Below, piece by piece: positions 7,904 to 18,060 of a DNA stretch of 48,105 nt (position 1 is the stretch's first letter; each line of letters opens with the position of its first letter). The position numbers and the translations under genes were made by a program. Under the pieces are notes generated by a model. It was not told the DNA's origin. It saw nothing but the letters and a program-made list of their open reading frames with translations, and did no database searches. Source of the stretch: a virus. The stretch lies in IMG/VR virus record IMGVR_UViG_3300008459_000079, positions 1 to 48,105 of that record; one strand, given 5' to 3'.

Positions 7904-10900
7904 ACAGGTAATCTAACTTTAATTGTATCACTATAGGTTGTTGATGTAAACCCTATATTATTTATTGTTGTAAAATATTTTTCAGATTTTATTCTGTAAA
8001 AATAAGTTCCTCCAGGTGTTAATGGTGTAAGTGACCATGTTAAATCTTGACTAAAATCATAAGTATTATATAAATAACTAGTATTAATTGAATATAAACT
8101 ATTGCCTGTCAATCCTGTATTTGGTAAATCATAAAATTGATGCGTAAAATTACCTGTTACATTTGATGGTATTAATGAATTAATTCTCCAAAACATTGCA
8201 TATGACGAACCACCTGTTAGATTTATAACATCAGTACCTAGACTAGGTGTAAAATAAACAACTGAAATTACATCACCATCTAAAAGAACAACATCACTAT
8301 CTAAAACTATATTTTGAGAATTAAAAACTGAAATTGTATAATCAGGGCCATTTGTCAACATAACACCATTTATATATACAACAACATCAGAATTATTTAT
8401 TGCTCTACCATAATTTAAATTAACCGTGTAATTCAAACCATTAGATGTAATATTTGGTGAACCACTATATTGAAAATTTTCTTTTATTAATTTTTGATTA
8501 TTTGCTGTATTTTTATAATATGCAACTGTAAGTACGTCACCATAGTCTGATGTCAATGGTTCACTTAATACAAAACTTCTTACTCGTATTGAAGGTATAT
8601 TTATTGAAGTATCAGCACTATACTCAAGTCCTTCTAATAAAGTTACACCATTAGCTGCAACAACAATATCACCAACAGGTTCATTTATTAAATTAAATTT
8701 AGTAAATCCTGTATCATTAACAGGAATTGTTTCAACTACTAAACCATCAGTTTCAATAGAAACAGGGAATGTAAATAAAGGTTTTTCCGCATCACAAGTG
8801 GAAACAAAATAATAATCACTTAATGTATTATAATTTCTGAATAATGGTGTATATTCTGTATTTGATAAAAGTGTTGAAACGCTTGAACCTGTAGATAAAC
8901 TAAATTTAGTAGGGTCAAAAAATCTTTCAGTTTGTGGATTATTATAAAGAATAGAGTAATCATTATAAACAAAATTTTCATACATTGTATATGGTGTTTT
9001 TGCAGTAAATATTAACCCTTCTTGAGGGCAAACATCATATTTAAAGTATGGTTTTATTATATATTCAGTATCACATGTTAATAAAGAATCTGATATTAGT
9101 GTTGTTATTTCTGTTGTTGACGTAAACGAAGAAGATAAAGCACTAAATGTATATACAGGTGTGTCAGAAAAACCATCAAAACTTGGTGTATAATCATAAT
9201 TATGTAAATTAAAATAAAATACTGTTGATGATGCTGATAAAGTTTCTGTTCCTGATGTAAAATTAAAAGAGACAGTATGACCTGTTCCTATTTCTTTATT
9301 ATATAAGGAATTATTTGTTAAACTTGATAATTCTATTTTGGTTGCACCTGTTATATTAAATGAAGGGTTTTCATTATCACATACAAGACCATCCCAAGTA
9401 GGTTCAATATTTTTAGCCCTATAAACATATGCAAATGGGTCGGTATCAATATTACCTGAATTACTACTTTTAACTTCTGTAGTAATTGTTGCAACACTTA
9501 AACTATCTTCATATGTATCAAATAATTCTGTTTGAATTATAATAACATTTTGTTGTTTTAGTTGTTCACTATCTTTAACACTACCTTCAAACTCAGAACC
9601 ATCATCAATACCTTGTTTATAAACATATTTTTGAGGTGTGAATTCAGTATTTCTAATTTTAATTAAACCATCGTAAATTGTAGTTGCAGGTATAAACTGT
9701 TCCACAAAAACAGTAAATATAGCATCAATATTACTTACAAAATCATATAATGGTCTATATGTTTTTTTATTAGTTGATAGTGGACTTTCTAAATAATCAT
9801 AATAGAGTTTTGTTAACGATGGATAATATGAACCAATTGCAGAATCACTAACTTTTCTATTTTGTGCATTAATAAATGAAGAATAAACTCTATCTATATA
9901 TTCAGCAAATGTTAGACCTGATACTAAAAAATTATTTGATTCTCTTTGAGGGTATGGTATTGTACTTCCTGTATCAATTACAGGATAATTAAATTGAACA
10001 TTAAATTGATATACATCATATTCAATTGCTCTAGCTATATCAATACCAATATCAATTTCTTTTGTATTTATAATTAATCTAGAATCATTAGACTTATATC
10101 TCGTATTTCTATTAACAGATGAATATGTTGTTGCTGTTTCAACATAAACCCAAGATTTTTTATTATCAATAGTTTTAGTAACAGCAAAACCTTCTTTTCT
10201 AAAAATATCAATATATTTTTGACCAAAATCTTCATTTCCATCAACTTGGAAAAACTCTAAATCATATGGAGATGGTGCAGCAGGATATCCATTTTCATCA
10301 TATGGTGGTCTAGCAATTAATCCTGTTGAATTATCGGATTCCGTAATTGAAAATGTTTTACCAATAGGTGCATCAACAACATAAACATGTTCAGTAAGGT
10401 CAACTAAAGATTCAGGTGCGCCAATAAAAGCAAATATAGTTTCAATAGCGGTTCTTGTTCCTTTTGATTTTAAGAAAAATGCTGTGTTATTAACAATTCT
10501 TCTCCATAACTCAATATCAATTTCAGCAAGTGATGCTGATACATCTGTATCATTGGTTTTATCTGTTTTAAAAATACTTTTTACTAAATCTTTATCATTA
10601 ATAATATTTTGTGCTTTCCAAGATAATGTTCTTGCTAAATTCTTAATTAATGTATCAGGTATATTATTAATCTTATCATATGATACTGTATTAATGTGCA
10701 TTAAGGAATCAAAAAACATTTTGATTTCATCAATTTTATTACCATAAATTTTTAATATGGATTCCGTTTTAAAAGAATCAGTACCATCAAAATCAATTAA
10801 AGAATTTGGTGTAAATTTTCTAATGATAAGATTTGATTTATAATCATCATATAAATTAGCAATTTCAAATACTTTATCTAAAAAAGTAATATATCTTATT

Positions 10901-11805
10901 GATATAGTATCTAAATTATAACCATCAAAAGCTAATGGAAAATTTAATGTATAATCAATAAATTCTAATTCATCATCCTCATTAACTTGAGGAATTTTAA
11001 ATTGAAATGTATATTTAGGTGTCGTATCTCTATTTAAAAAATATCTCTCAAGTTCATTTAGACTACCATAAAATTTATTAAACTCAATATCATTTGGTGT
11101 AATTAAAAATCTGTCACTAATATTTTGCGGTGTAGAATTACCAGAAAATGGATTACCATCTATTATTAAATATAAATAAGATGAGTTTGTATTACTTATA
11201 CCTGTAAATCCTTCTATTCCATATATTATACCATTATATGTTAAAACGTAATCATTAAATCTTACAGGAATATTATATAAATCCCTTGATTCCAATAATT
11301 TATTTGCGGATAAGTTTAAAAAGAACGGATTCTCAATAACATTTATTGGAATTCTAAAAGATGAAATATTTGTACTATCATCATATGTATAATCCAATAC
11401 ATTGTAATATGTTACACCACTTACAAAATCATTTATATGTAAACCACCAGGAAATTTATTAATAATATTATTAATAGTTATTCTAAATTTTTCCTTTAGT
11501 GAACCATAAACAGCATGTGCGGATAAATTAGTTTTATCAATATTTAATTTTAATTTATCAGCAATTTTAATGTAACTGTTAAGTTCATTAATATTGTAAA
11601 TTTTTAAATCGCTAAGTGTGACATTTCTTCTCGTTATTAATAATTTCTTATCTCTTTTTATTGTGTTAGAGATAGAAAAACTTGTTGACAAATCAATTCC
11701 ACCATTAAAAATGGTAGTTGAATAACTATCATTAAATGTTGAAAATGATGGTAATGAATATTTGTTTACAGGCTCATTCCCAATATATTTTATCTTTTTT
11801 GCCAC
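7900..11805 (-). CDS. Large baseplate/tail fibre protein
   Basis: The frame opens with GTG at 11805 (GTG GCA AAA AAG) and gives 1301 residues. No in-frame ATG lies close to it, and a CTATTTA motif ends 16 bases upstream, which supports this start. Around residues 400-480 the block ELWRRIVNNTAFFLKSKGTR, followed by TAIETIFAFIGAPESLVDL, resembles the tail protein I / baseplate wedge family. The second half is beta-rich and Thr/Ser-rich. Near the C-terminus two similar modules (DIVVAANGVTLLEGLEYSAD and DVVVYINGVMLTNGPDYTIS) look like the repeated NGV-x-L-x-x-G-x-x-Y units of tail fibres. A wedge domain fused to a surface-exposed fibre or adhesin is the best reading. It is coupled to the hub gene downstream. 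Confidence 0.65.
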   Translation of the reverse strand: MAKKIKYIGNEPVNKYSLPSFSTFNDSYSTTIFNGGIDLSTSFSISNTIKRDKKLLITRRNVTLSDLKIYNINELNSYIKIADKLKLNIDKTNLSAHAVYGSLKEKFRITINNIINKFPGGLHINDFVSGVTYYNVLDYTYDDSTNISSFRIPINVIENPFFLNLSANKLLESRDLYNIPVRFNDYVLTYNGIIYGIEGFTGISNTNSSYLYLIIDGNPFSGNSTPQNISDRFLITPNDIEFNKFYGSLNELERYFLNRDTTPKYTFQFKIPQVNEDDELEFIDYTLNFPLAFDGYNLDTISIRYITFLDKVFEIANLYDDYKSNLIIRKFTPNSLIDFDGTDSFKTESILKIYGNKIDEIKMFFDSLMHINTVSYDKINNIPDTLIKNLARTLSWKAQNIINDKDLVKSIFKTDKTNDTDVSASLAEIDIELWRRIVNNTAFFLKSKGTRTAIETIFAFIGAPESLVDLTEHVYVVDAPIGKTFSITESDNSTGLIARPPYDENGYPAAPSPYDLEFFQVDGNEDFGQKYIDIFRKEGFAVTKTIDNKKSWVYVETATTYSSVNRNTRYKSNDSRLIINTKEIDIGIDIARAIEYDVYQFNVQFNYPVIDTGSTIPYPQRESNNFLVSGLTFAEYIDRVYSSFINAQNRKVSDSAIGSYYPSLTKLYYDYLESPLSTNKKTYRPLYDFVSNIDAIFTVFVEQFIPATTIYDGLIKIRNTEFTPQKYVYKQGIDDGSEFEGSVKDSEQLKQQNVIIIQTELFDTYEDSLSVATITTEVKSSNSGNIDTDPFAYVYRAKNIEPTWDGLVCDNENPSFNITGATKIELSSLTNNSLYNKEIGTGHTVSFNFTSGTETLSASSTVFYFNLHNYDYTPSFDGFSDTPVYTFSALSSSFTSTTEITTLISDSLLTCDTEYIIKPYFKYDVCPQEGLIFTAKTPYTMYENFVYNDYSILYNNPQTERFFDPTKFSLSTGSSVSTLLSNTEYTPLFRNYNTLSDYYFVSTCDAEKPLFTFPVSIETDGLVVETIPVNDTGFTKFNLINEPVGDIVVAANGVTLLEGLEYSADTSINIPSIRVRSFVLSEPLTSDYGDVLTVAYYKNTANNQKLIKENFQYSGSPNITSNGLNYTVNLNYGRAINNSDVVVYINGVMLTNGPDYTISVFNSQNIVLDSDVVLLDGDVISVVYFTPSLGTDVINLTGGSSYAMFWRINSLIPSNVTGNFTHQFYDLPNTGLTGNSLYSINTSYLYNTYDFSQDLTWSLTPLTPGGTYFYRIKSEKYFTTINNIGFTSTTYSDTIKVRLPV

Positions 11806-11821
11806 TTAAATGTATTTTATA

Positions 11822-11828
11822 TAAATAG
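11822..11828 (-). promoter_or_regulatory. Candidate late promoter motif (CTATTTA), leftward of a divergent pair
   Basis: The minus strand reads AACTATTTATATAAAATA, ending 16 bases before the GTG start at 11805. With the rightward copy at 11836 it forms a perfect 10-base inverted repeat (ATAAATAGTT-ATG-AACTATTTAT, 11821-11843). Confidence 0.55.
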
Positions 11829-11835
11829 TTATGAA

Positions 11836-11842
11836 CTATTTA
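11836..11842 (+). promoter_or_regulatory. Candidate late promoter motif (CTATTTA), rightward of a divergent pair
   Basis: The plus strand reads AACTATTTATTAAAAAC, 12 bases before the ATG at 11855. Because the motif lies downstream of the alternative ATG at 11831, it favours 11855 as the real start. Confidence 0.55.
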
Positions 11843-11854
11843 TTAAAAACTATC

Positions 11855-14014
11855 ATGAGAAATTTAAATTTCTTAAATTCAAATAACAGTAACCACAAAT
11901 CTTTAAGAGTAAGAACAAATATGGGTGACACTTTTCTTAGTGTTAATCTTGACCAAACTTATGAATCTTTAGATATTTTATCTTTAAAAATATATCAAAA
12001 AGATGTTTATAGATTATTTGATGCTGATTATTCTGTTATTGTTGGTAGAGTTACAGGACAAGATGTTGGTATACCAAATGCTAGAATATCAGTTTTTATT
12101 GAGACAGATGAAGATACTATTATTGGACCGACAAATATTGATGATATTAAAAAAATAGAAGCAGCAGCAATCTATCCTTACAAGACAGTTTTTGATAAAG
12201 ATGGTAATGGTAAAATTTATAATCTATTACCCAAATATTCAAGAAACAGAGGTTTTAATGGTTATCCTGCAAATGAAAATGGTATTGGCGCAACACCAAA
12301 AACACCTGTTGGAACACTTCCTGAAAAAGAAGAAATTTTATCAAATGAAACGCTTGCATATGTTTATGAAAAATATTATAAGTTTTCAACATTTACAAAT
12401 GAAAGTGGTGATTATATATTAGTTGTTCCTTCTAATAGGACATATACTGTTAATATGTCTTGTGATATTACAGATATTGGTAAATTTTCAACAACTGCTG
12501 CTTTGTTAAAAGCTGAAGGAGGATTACCAGATTTTTATTTCATGGATGATAATGGTGTTCCAAGTATTAATCCTGAAATACCTTTAGAAAGATTACCAAA
12601 TATTGATATACAAAATCAAACCATTTATACTAAACCATTATGGTCACAAAATCCCGATAACAATAATGTTGGTATTAATAGATTAGATTTTAAACTTCAA
12701 AAAAAGATACAACCATTTACTACTGTAATTGGTAATTTTTTTACACAAGCTAAAAATCGTTGGTGGACAAGACCTACCCTTTCAAATACTAATGAAGGTC
12801 AAACAAGAAATGGAGGTGATGATATTAAAATAAATACACATGCCAAAGGGTCATTAAGTATTAGAATTTTCACACTCAAAAATACTGTATTAGAATCACA
12901 TGCAAGTGCTGGGTCTTATGGACCTTATGATGTTAATCAAGATATTGAATTATTACAACAAAGCAAATATCAATTTTTTCAAAATAATGGAAACGCATTA
13001 ATTACAATTACTTGTAATAGAAATAAAGTTGTGACAAATGAATTTGGTGAAATAGTTTCTGTGGCAGATGATAATGAAACAGGTGCATTTACTTCTTTTA
13101 GAGGTTATTTTTTTGTTAATAATAACGAACCTATTGATAATCCACCTGGTGGTGAACAAGCAAATAAAATAGTTCTTAGGATACCACATCTCAGATATTA
13201 TGGCGCATATGATGTATCTAATAGTTATAAACATTTAATATTTTCACATTATAAATTTGATTACGGTGAAATATATAGTTGGGCGCAAAAAAATACAGTA
13301 AAAGCAGTAACACGACCACCAGAAGATGAATATGATGGTGAGCAAACAAATATATTATATTTTGGTGAAAATGGTTTTGGAAATATATCTAGAAGTTCTT
13401 ATTTAAATAAATATCCAAATGCTAACTATAGTAATAGTTATGGGCAAGGTCAATCATATTTAAATTTTTATAACCATTTAAAAGAAGGAACTTCAGCCGA
13501 TGCATCAACAGGTAATGGCAATAATAACGCAAGATTAATTTTTGCAATTAAAAATCAATGGATGAATTTTTCTATATATTTTATAAATTTTGAATATAGA
13601 CAGGATGCATCACTTATTTATCCAATTCGTGTAGATTCAGATATTGTTCCTGAAACTGATGCTGATGTAAATTTTTTAGACCACAATACTATGCCATTAG
13701 GTGGGGGTCAATATGATAGTAGATTTTTAGCAAATGGAGTGACAATAAATACAACTTTTTTTAAAGTTGATAAAGAAGACTTATTTAAATTTGCAGATTA
13801 TAGAATTAATAATGTAACTCAGCTTGGATTTAGAATACCCAAATCTCAACTAAAAGGTAGTTACCCTAGATATAATAATAGTAATTATGGTCTTAGTGGT
13901 ACACAAACACCATCTTGGTTAAATCAAGATAATGGTGATGATGTAAGTGAAAGATATTTTTTAATAGGACAAATGAATAACAATTGCATTCAGTATTTAT
14001 TCAGTTATTTATAA
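11855..14014 (+). CDS. Virion structural protein, probably tail/fibre, with a possible Ig-like segment
   Basis: Start 11855 (MRNLNFLN, 719 residues) is preferred over the in-frame ATG at 11831 because the promoter-like motif lies between them. I do not recognise a characterised family. Around residues 60-85, YSVIVGRVTGQDVGIPNARI and the following strand look like a carboxypeptidase-regulatory or Ig-like beta-sandwich (x-G-x-V-x-G-x-x-x-G-I-x-x-A). A similar strand ESGDYILVVPSNRTYTV appears near residues 190-205, after an insertion rich in Asn, Pro and Gly. The rest is Tyr/Asn-rich and beta-rich with no transmembrane segment. Its position next to the baseplate block and its composition fit a virion surface protein. 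It ends in a TAATG overlap with the next gene. Confidence 0.6.
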   Translation: MRNLNFLNSNNSNHKSLRVRTNMGDTFLSVNLDQTYESLDILSLKIYQKDVYRLFDADYSVIVGRVTGQDVGIPNARISVFIETDEDTIIGPTNIDDIKKIEAAAIYPYKTVFDKDGNGKIYNLLPKYSRNRGFNGYPANENGIGATPKTPVGTLPEKEEILSNETLAYVYEKYYKFSTFTNESGDYILVVPSNRTYTVNMSCDITDIGKFSTTAALLKAEGGLPDFYFMDDNGVPSINPEIPLERLPNIDIQNQTIYTKPLWSQNPDNNNVGINRLDFKLQKKIQPFTTVIGNFFTQAKNRWWTRPTLSNTNEGQTRNGGDDIKINTHAKGSLSIRIFTLKNTVLESHASAGSYGPYDVNQDIELLQQSKYQFFQNNGNALITITCNRNKVVTNEFGEIVSVADDNETGAFTSFRGYFFVNNNEPIDNPPGGEQANKIVLRIPHLRYYGAYDVSNSYKHLIFSHYKFDYGEIYSWAQKNTVKAVTRPPEDEYDGEQTNILYFGENGFGNISRSSYLNKYPNANYSNSYGQGQSYLNFYNHLKEGTSADASTGNGNNNARLIFAIKNQWMNFSIYFINFEYRQDASLIYPIRVDSDIVPETDADVNFLDHNTMPLGGGQYDSRFLANGVTINTTFFKVDKEDLFKFADYRINNVTQLGFRIPKSQLKGSYPRYNNSNYGLSGTQTPSWLNQDNGDDVSERYFLIGQMNNNCIQYLFSYL

Positions 14015-15528
14015 TGGAAAATATAAAACCAAATAAACGACACTTACTTGCAACTGATGCTAATTTAAATATAAATTTAGCATTAAAGAACACACATAAA
14101 GAAATAGATGAATTCAATAATAGTAAAGTTGTATCTTTATCTGAATTATCCGTAGAAGAAAGGAATAATTCTTCAAATTTTAGAATATATGGTAACATAA
14201 ATTATTTATCTTTTTTAAGAAATAAAAAAATTGGATATACTATATCAAATCAACTTGGTAGTGTATATTATCCAAATGATATATTAGGTGGGATTGAAAA
14301 TTTATTTACAGAAAGTTTTTCAAATATTAGTTTTAATTTAGAAGAATTTTTTGATATCAGAATTTTTAGACTAAAAGAAGTACAAGATATTACAGGAGAT
14401 ACATATATAGAAAAATTAGAAGTTGTATCAAACCCATCAGATTATGTTTTAACATATTTTTCATATTCAAAAAATATTTATAATGAAAGAAATTATCATT
14501 TTAAAATTAACACTTTAGAATTAGACCCATACAAATTAATATCACTTTCATCCCAAACAGGTAATGATGTGGTATATGATAATAAAGTTTATTTAGGTTT
14601 TATACCTAAAGTTGATTTAAATATGGGAACATATGAAAAATTATTTTATAATAGTGAGTATATTAATGAAATAGATTTAAATAGTGAATTTAATTATTCA
14701 GCAGTTTCATTTACAGATGCACAAATTGATTTAATTAATCAAGGAAGTTATTTTTTTACAAGGGATGATATTAAAAAATATTTATTACCAAAATTAAATA
14801 ATTTATTTAGAATTTATAATTTACAAGTTAATGATTATAATATAAATTTAAATTTAAGATTTATTAAAAACTATCTTAATATCGGAAATGGTGATTATAA
14901 TAAAAAGGGAGCAAATGTTCATATAAAGTCATTTAATTCATCAACAAGAGATTTAACAAATATACAAGGAAATCTAATAAAATTTGATAGAGAAAATTAT
15001 ACATTTAATGAAATACTAAAAAAAGAATATACAATACAAATTACAATATTTGATTATCCACCAACAAATAATCAAAGTAGTTTTGATGCATATTTAAATG
15101 AAAATTATAGTGCATATTCATACAGTACTGATGGTGGTTCATATATAAGAGTTGGGTTTTGGTTTATATTTAAACCATTCCATGAAATTGAATTAAAGAA
15201 ATTTAGTCAATTTTTAAATGAGGTTGATGTTACAAACACAAATACAATAATTGGGGAAAATGCTATTATTAATAATGGAAAATATGTATGGAGAGACATA
15301 TTAACATATGGTGACCCTGATAATTATGATAGACCGTTTATAAACAATAATCACTATGTTTTTGAAGATATTTTATTTTATCTTAAACCTGATTTATCAG
15401 ATAAAAATACAACAGTTTTAGTTAATGAATTCTTATCTAATACTAGAGATAGAGGATTTCTTTTTGATAAAGATAGTTTGAAACCAAGACAAATAAAAAG
15501 AGAAGGATGTACAATTACAATATTTTAA
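14014..15528 (+). CDS. Unknown protein, probably virion structural
   Basis: The start is the ATG at 14014 (MENIKPNKRHLL, 504 residues), which shares its A with the previous stop codon (TAATG). A longer frame from 13984 is unlikely because it overlaps the upstream gene by 31 bases. The sequence is very rich in Asn, Tyr, Phe and Ile, with many short beta-like segments and no signal peptide, transmembrane helix or catalytic motif. I do not recognise a family. Its place in a tightly coupled chain (11855-16929) between an adhesin-like gene and neck-like genes suggests a tail or fibre component, which is inference from context only. Confidence 0.55.
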   Translation: MENIKPNKRHLLATDANLNINLALKNTHKEIDEFNNSKVVSLSELSVEERNNSSNFRIYGNINYLSFLRNKKIGYTISNQLGSVYYPNDILGGIENLFTESFSNISFNLEEFFDIRIFRLKEVQDITGDTYIEKLEVVSNPSDYVLTYFSYSKNIYNERNYHFKINTLELDPYKLISLSSQTGNDVVYDNKVYLGFIPKVDLNMGTYEKLFYNSEYINEIDLNSEFNYSAVSFTDAQIDLINQGSYFFTRDDIKKYLLPKLNNLFRIYNLQVNDYNINLNLRFIKNYLNIGNGDYNKKGANVHIKSFNSSTRDLTNIQGNLIKFDRENYTFNEILKKEYTIQITIFDYPPTNNQSSFDAYLNENYSAYSYSTDGGSYIRVGFWFIFKPFHEIELKKFSQFLNEVDVTNTNTIIGENAIINNGKYVWRDILTYGDPDNYDRPFINNNHYVFEDILFYLKPDLSDKNTTVLVNEFLSNTRDRGFLFDKDSLKPRQIKREGCTITIF

Positions 15529-16265
15529 GTCAAAATACAAGTGGAAATGGTTATAGTGTCAATATTGATATTAATCAATCTTTTAATTTATTACCTAAAA
15601 GTGAATCAATTAAAAAATATATTGATTCTGAAACAAAAAAAGCATTTGCTCAAACATTAATAGATGATAAAGATGAAGAATATGTAACCTTTATACCAAG
15701 AGATAATTTTAATTTAGTACCATATTTTAATAATGTGGCAGATTATGGTGCTGCTGGGATAACAAATTTTGCATTTACTAAAGAATCATATTATATTTTT
15801 GATTTATATGATAATTATTCGGAAGGAAATCAAAAATTACTATCTAGAAATTATGTAAAATTATTTAGAGTTTTTTCGGCATTTACTGCTACAACTATAA
15901 GTTTTAAAAATTCTAAATTATCAAAAGAGTTTAGTAATATTTATATACCATCAGATATTATTGTAAATACAAATAAAACAACATTCTTTTTAAAAATTTC
16001 TTTTTTTAACTCTGCGAATGGTAAATTAAGATTTTTTGAATGTAGTCCAGGTAGTATAGACAGTTCAAAAAATTATTTCAAAATTTTTATTGATAAAGTC
16101 AATAAATTATATTATATTTATAATGGTTTTCCTTCATACGACATATATGAAGTTATACAAGAAAAACTAGAAAAATCACAAGTAAATCAAGATGCAATAG
16201 GTAGGGTTGCACCACCTGAAATAAAAACTAAAAAAACAATTACATCAAGAGGCAAATTTATATGA
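15507..16265 (+). CDS. Unknown protein, probably virion structural
   Basis: A 252-residue protein whose ATG overlaps the end of the previous gene by 22 bases in another frame. The start is preceded by AGAAGG, one of the few purine-rich leaders here, although it lies within coding sequence. Composition resembles the upstream protein (Asn, Tyr, Phe, Lys-rich, beta-type), with a basic C-terminal tail (TKKTITSRGKFI). No known domain is visible. The 3' end overlaps the next gene by ATGA, so translation is probably coupled. A fibre or baseplate accessory role is a guess from context. Confidence 0.5.
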   Translation: MYNYNILSQNTSGNGYSVNIDINQSFNLLPKSESIKKYIDSETKKAFAQTLIDDKDEEYVTFIPRDNFNLVPYFNNVADYGAAGITNFAFTKESYYIFDLYDNYSEGNQKLLSRNYVKLFRVFSAFTATTISFKNSKLSKEFSNIYIPSDIIVNTNKTTFFLKISFFNSANGKLRFFECSPGSIDSSKNYFKIFIDKVNKLYYIYNGFPSYDIYEVIQEKLEKSQVNQDAIGRVAPPEIKTKKTITSRGKFI

Positions 16266-16465
16266 TAGAATTATTAATAAAATTTTTTGGTACATTTATA
16301 CCGAAATTTATGTTTTGTGGGTCAGTATTTTATTTTATCTACATTATGTATATTTTTTTTAGATGCATGAGAAGACAAGAAAAATTATCTGAATCTTTAA
16401 CACAAAGAGAAAAACAATATTTTTATTTAGCAATAACTTATATATTTACATTTATTATTATATGA
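16262..16465 (+). CDS. Small membrane protein, two predicted transmembrane helices
   Basis: This 67-residue protein has two hydrophobic stretches: FGTFIPKFMFCGSVFYFIYI running on to about residue 32, and FYLAITYIFTFIII at the C-terminus. A basic and polar linker (RCMRRQEKLSESLTQREKQ) separates them. It starts and ends in ATGA overlaps with its neighbours, which strongly supports translation. A membrane protein within a structural gene chain could act in lysis (holin-like) or host takeover. Two helices with a charged loop would fit a small holin, but there is no direct evidence for it. Confidence 0.55.
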   Translation: MIELLIKFFGTFIPKFMFCGSVFYFIYIMYIFFRCMRRQEKLSESLTQREKQYFYLAITYIFTFIII

Positions 16466-16929
16466 AATTTAAAAAAATAATTGAAGAACTTAAAAACTAT
16501 ATCGTTCAAATTAACTTTGACGATTTTGTTGATGTTTATATGTCATTTCCATCTGATTGGGATATGACCCCATTCTTTGAAGAGAATGAAGTTTACATAT
16601 TAGAAAATCCTAAAAAAACTTTTGAGGATAATGGAAGACAATACAATATCTATCAGTTTCTTTTAAAATCTGTTGATTATACAGATGAGTTATTTAATAT
16701 TCTAGTTCAAATAAAAAATACTTTTCTAGAAAGAGAAAAAATGATTTTTGAATTAAATCAAAAACTTGAACAAGAAAAGAAAGAACTTGAAGAAAGTATT
16801 AATAAAAAAATTAATTCAATTCGTACTACTCCATCACCTAAAAAACCTAAGAATGAAATTGTGGAAAAGATTGAAGAAGTGAATGAATTAAAGAATATAG
16901 ATGATATTATGACTACTTATAGTAAATAA
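16462..16929 (+). CDS. Unknown coiled-coil protein
   Basis: The protein has 155 residues and starts within an ATGA overlap. Residues about 80-115 (NTFLEREKMIFELNQKLEQE and the following KKELEESINKK) form a clear coiled coil. A Pro/Lys-rich linker (TPSPKKPKNE) and a short acidic tail follow. The N-terminal 75 residues are globular, with a YDxx-poor acidic and aromatic composition, and show no recognised domain. It precedes the neck-like gene by 6 bases, so it may be a chaperone, assembly factor or minor structural protein. Confidence 0.5.
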   Translation: MKFKKIIEELKNYIVQINFDDFVDVYMSFPSDWDMTPFFEENEVYILENPKKTFEDNGRQYNIYQFLLKSVDYTDELFNILVQIKNTFLEREKMIFELNQKLEQEKKELEESINKKINSIRTTPSPKKPKNEIVEKIEEVNELKNIDDIMTTYSK

Positions 16930-16935
16930 GTCATA

Positions 16936-18060
16936 ATGATTTTTAAAGATTCACAAGAGCAATTAAAACTTTATAAACAAATTAGAGTATCAATAGGTGA
17001 ACCTGTTCGTGATTATAATGATTGGGTTACTGATGATGTTATTGATACCTATGTTGAAATGGCTTTAGAAGATTATATCTCTTATTTGGATAATTGGTTA
17101 ATTGAACAACAATGGTCAACCTTAGAAGGTCTTAGTATTAGTTCAGCTAACTTTGTTGAAGCATTTACAACTAAAACACTTGATTTTGAAAAATCCTTTG
17201 CTGTTGCTTATGGCAAACAAACAGGTATTTCTACATTAGGAGAATGGGAACTAAAAAGTGATTATGTAGTCATCTCTGCTGATACACAAGTTTATACAAT
17301 ACCATCAGGAAGAGAAATAAATGAAATTCTTTGGTATACACCTCCACAAATTGCAACTAATATTCTTGACCCTATTGGTATGGGTGGTGGTTGGTTTGGC
17401 GCACCAACAGGTTGGTATTATGGTAATGTACCTGCACAATCAATGTTACCATCATTTTCATTGATTCTATCTACTATGGATAGATTACAAAAGAAAAAGA
17501 TTATACAAAGTGAATTAACATATAGAATAGCACCAGGACCAAATAAAACAAAGAAACTTTTCTTATATCCAATACCAGGGAGTAGGGAAGAAATTGTTGG
17601 TAAATTTGGTAAATCATATGAAGGTTCTAAAGTATGGTATTTTTATTATGATACATTTGATAATGAACAAAGAGATAAATGTTTAGAAGAAAATGAAGAT
17701 ATTGTAAAACTTCCTTCTGATGTTCCAATTAGAATGAAAAAATGGGAAAACTTAAATGCACCTTCTAAAAACAAAGTAAGAAGATTAGCGGTAGCATATG
17801 TTAAAAAATTCCTTGCAACTATTTGGGCAAAAACATCAGGTAAAATTAAATTACCTCAAAGAGATGAAGTTCTTGAAATAGATTATAAATATTTTGCTGA
17901 AGATTATGATAAAGAAAAAGAAGCTATATTTAAAGAATTACAAGAACAATTAGCAGATTTTACATATCAAAAGATTATGGAAAAGAAAGCATCAATTGGT
18001 GAAAATCTAAATAAAGTTTTATCATATGCTCCTGCACAAACTCAAATAATTTGGAAATAA
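16936..18060 (+). CDS. Neck protein (T4 gp13-like, putative)
   Basis: The protein has 374 residues. Features resembling gp13-type neck or head-completion proteins of T4-like phages are an N-terminal helical segment with VTDDVIDTYVEMALEDYISY, the strand REINEILWYTPP near residues 135-146, and a C-terminal helical domain (RRLAVAYVKKFLATIWAKTS, then a GKIKLPQRDEV segment). Gly/Trp-rich GMGGGWFGAPTGWYYGN is a loop near the middle. The next gene, starting immediately after the stop codon, resembles gp14, so the pair would match the T4 13-14 arrangement. It would sit at the portal-tail junction. Assignment is by motif and gene order, and a general adaptor protein remains possible. Confidence 0.6.
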   Translation: MIFKDSQEQLKLYKQIRVSIGEPVRDYNDWVTDDVIDTYVEMALEDYISYLDNWLIEQQWSTLEGLSISSANFVEAFTTKTLDFEKSFAVAYGKQTGISTLGEWELKSDYVVISADTQVYTIPSGREINEILWYTPPQIATNILDPIGMGGGWFGAPTGWYYGNVPAQSMLPSFSLILSTMDRLQKKKIIQSELTYRIAPGPNKTKKLFLYPIPGSREEIVGKFGKSYEGSKVWYFYYDTFDNEQRDKCLEENEDIVKLPSDVPIRMKKWENLNAPSKNKVRRLAVAYVKKFLATIWAKTSGKIKLPQRDEVLEIDYKYFAEDYDKEKEAIFKELQEQLADFTYQKIMEKKASIGENLNKVLSYAPAQTQIIWK

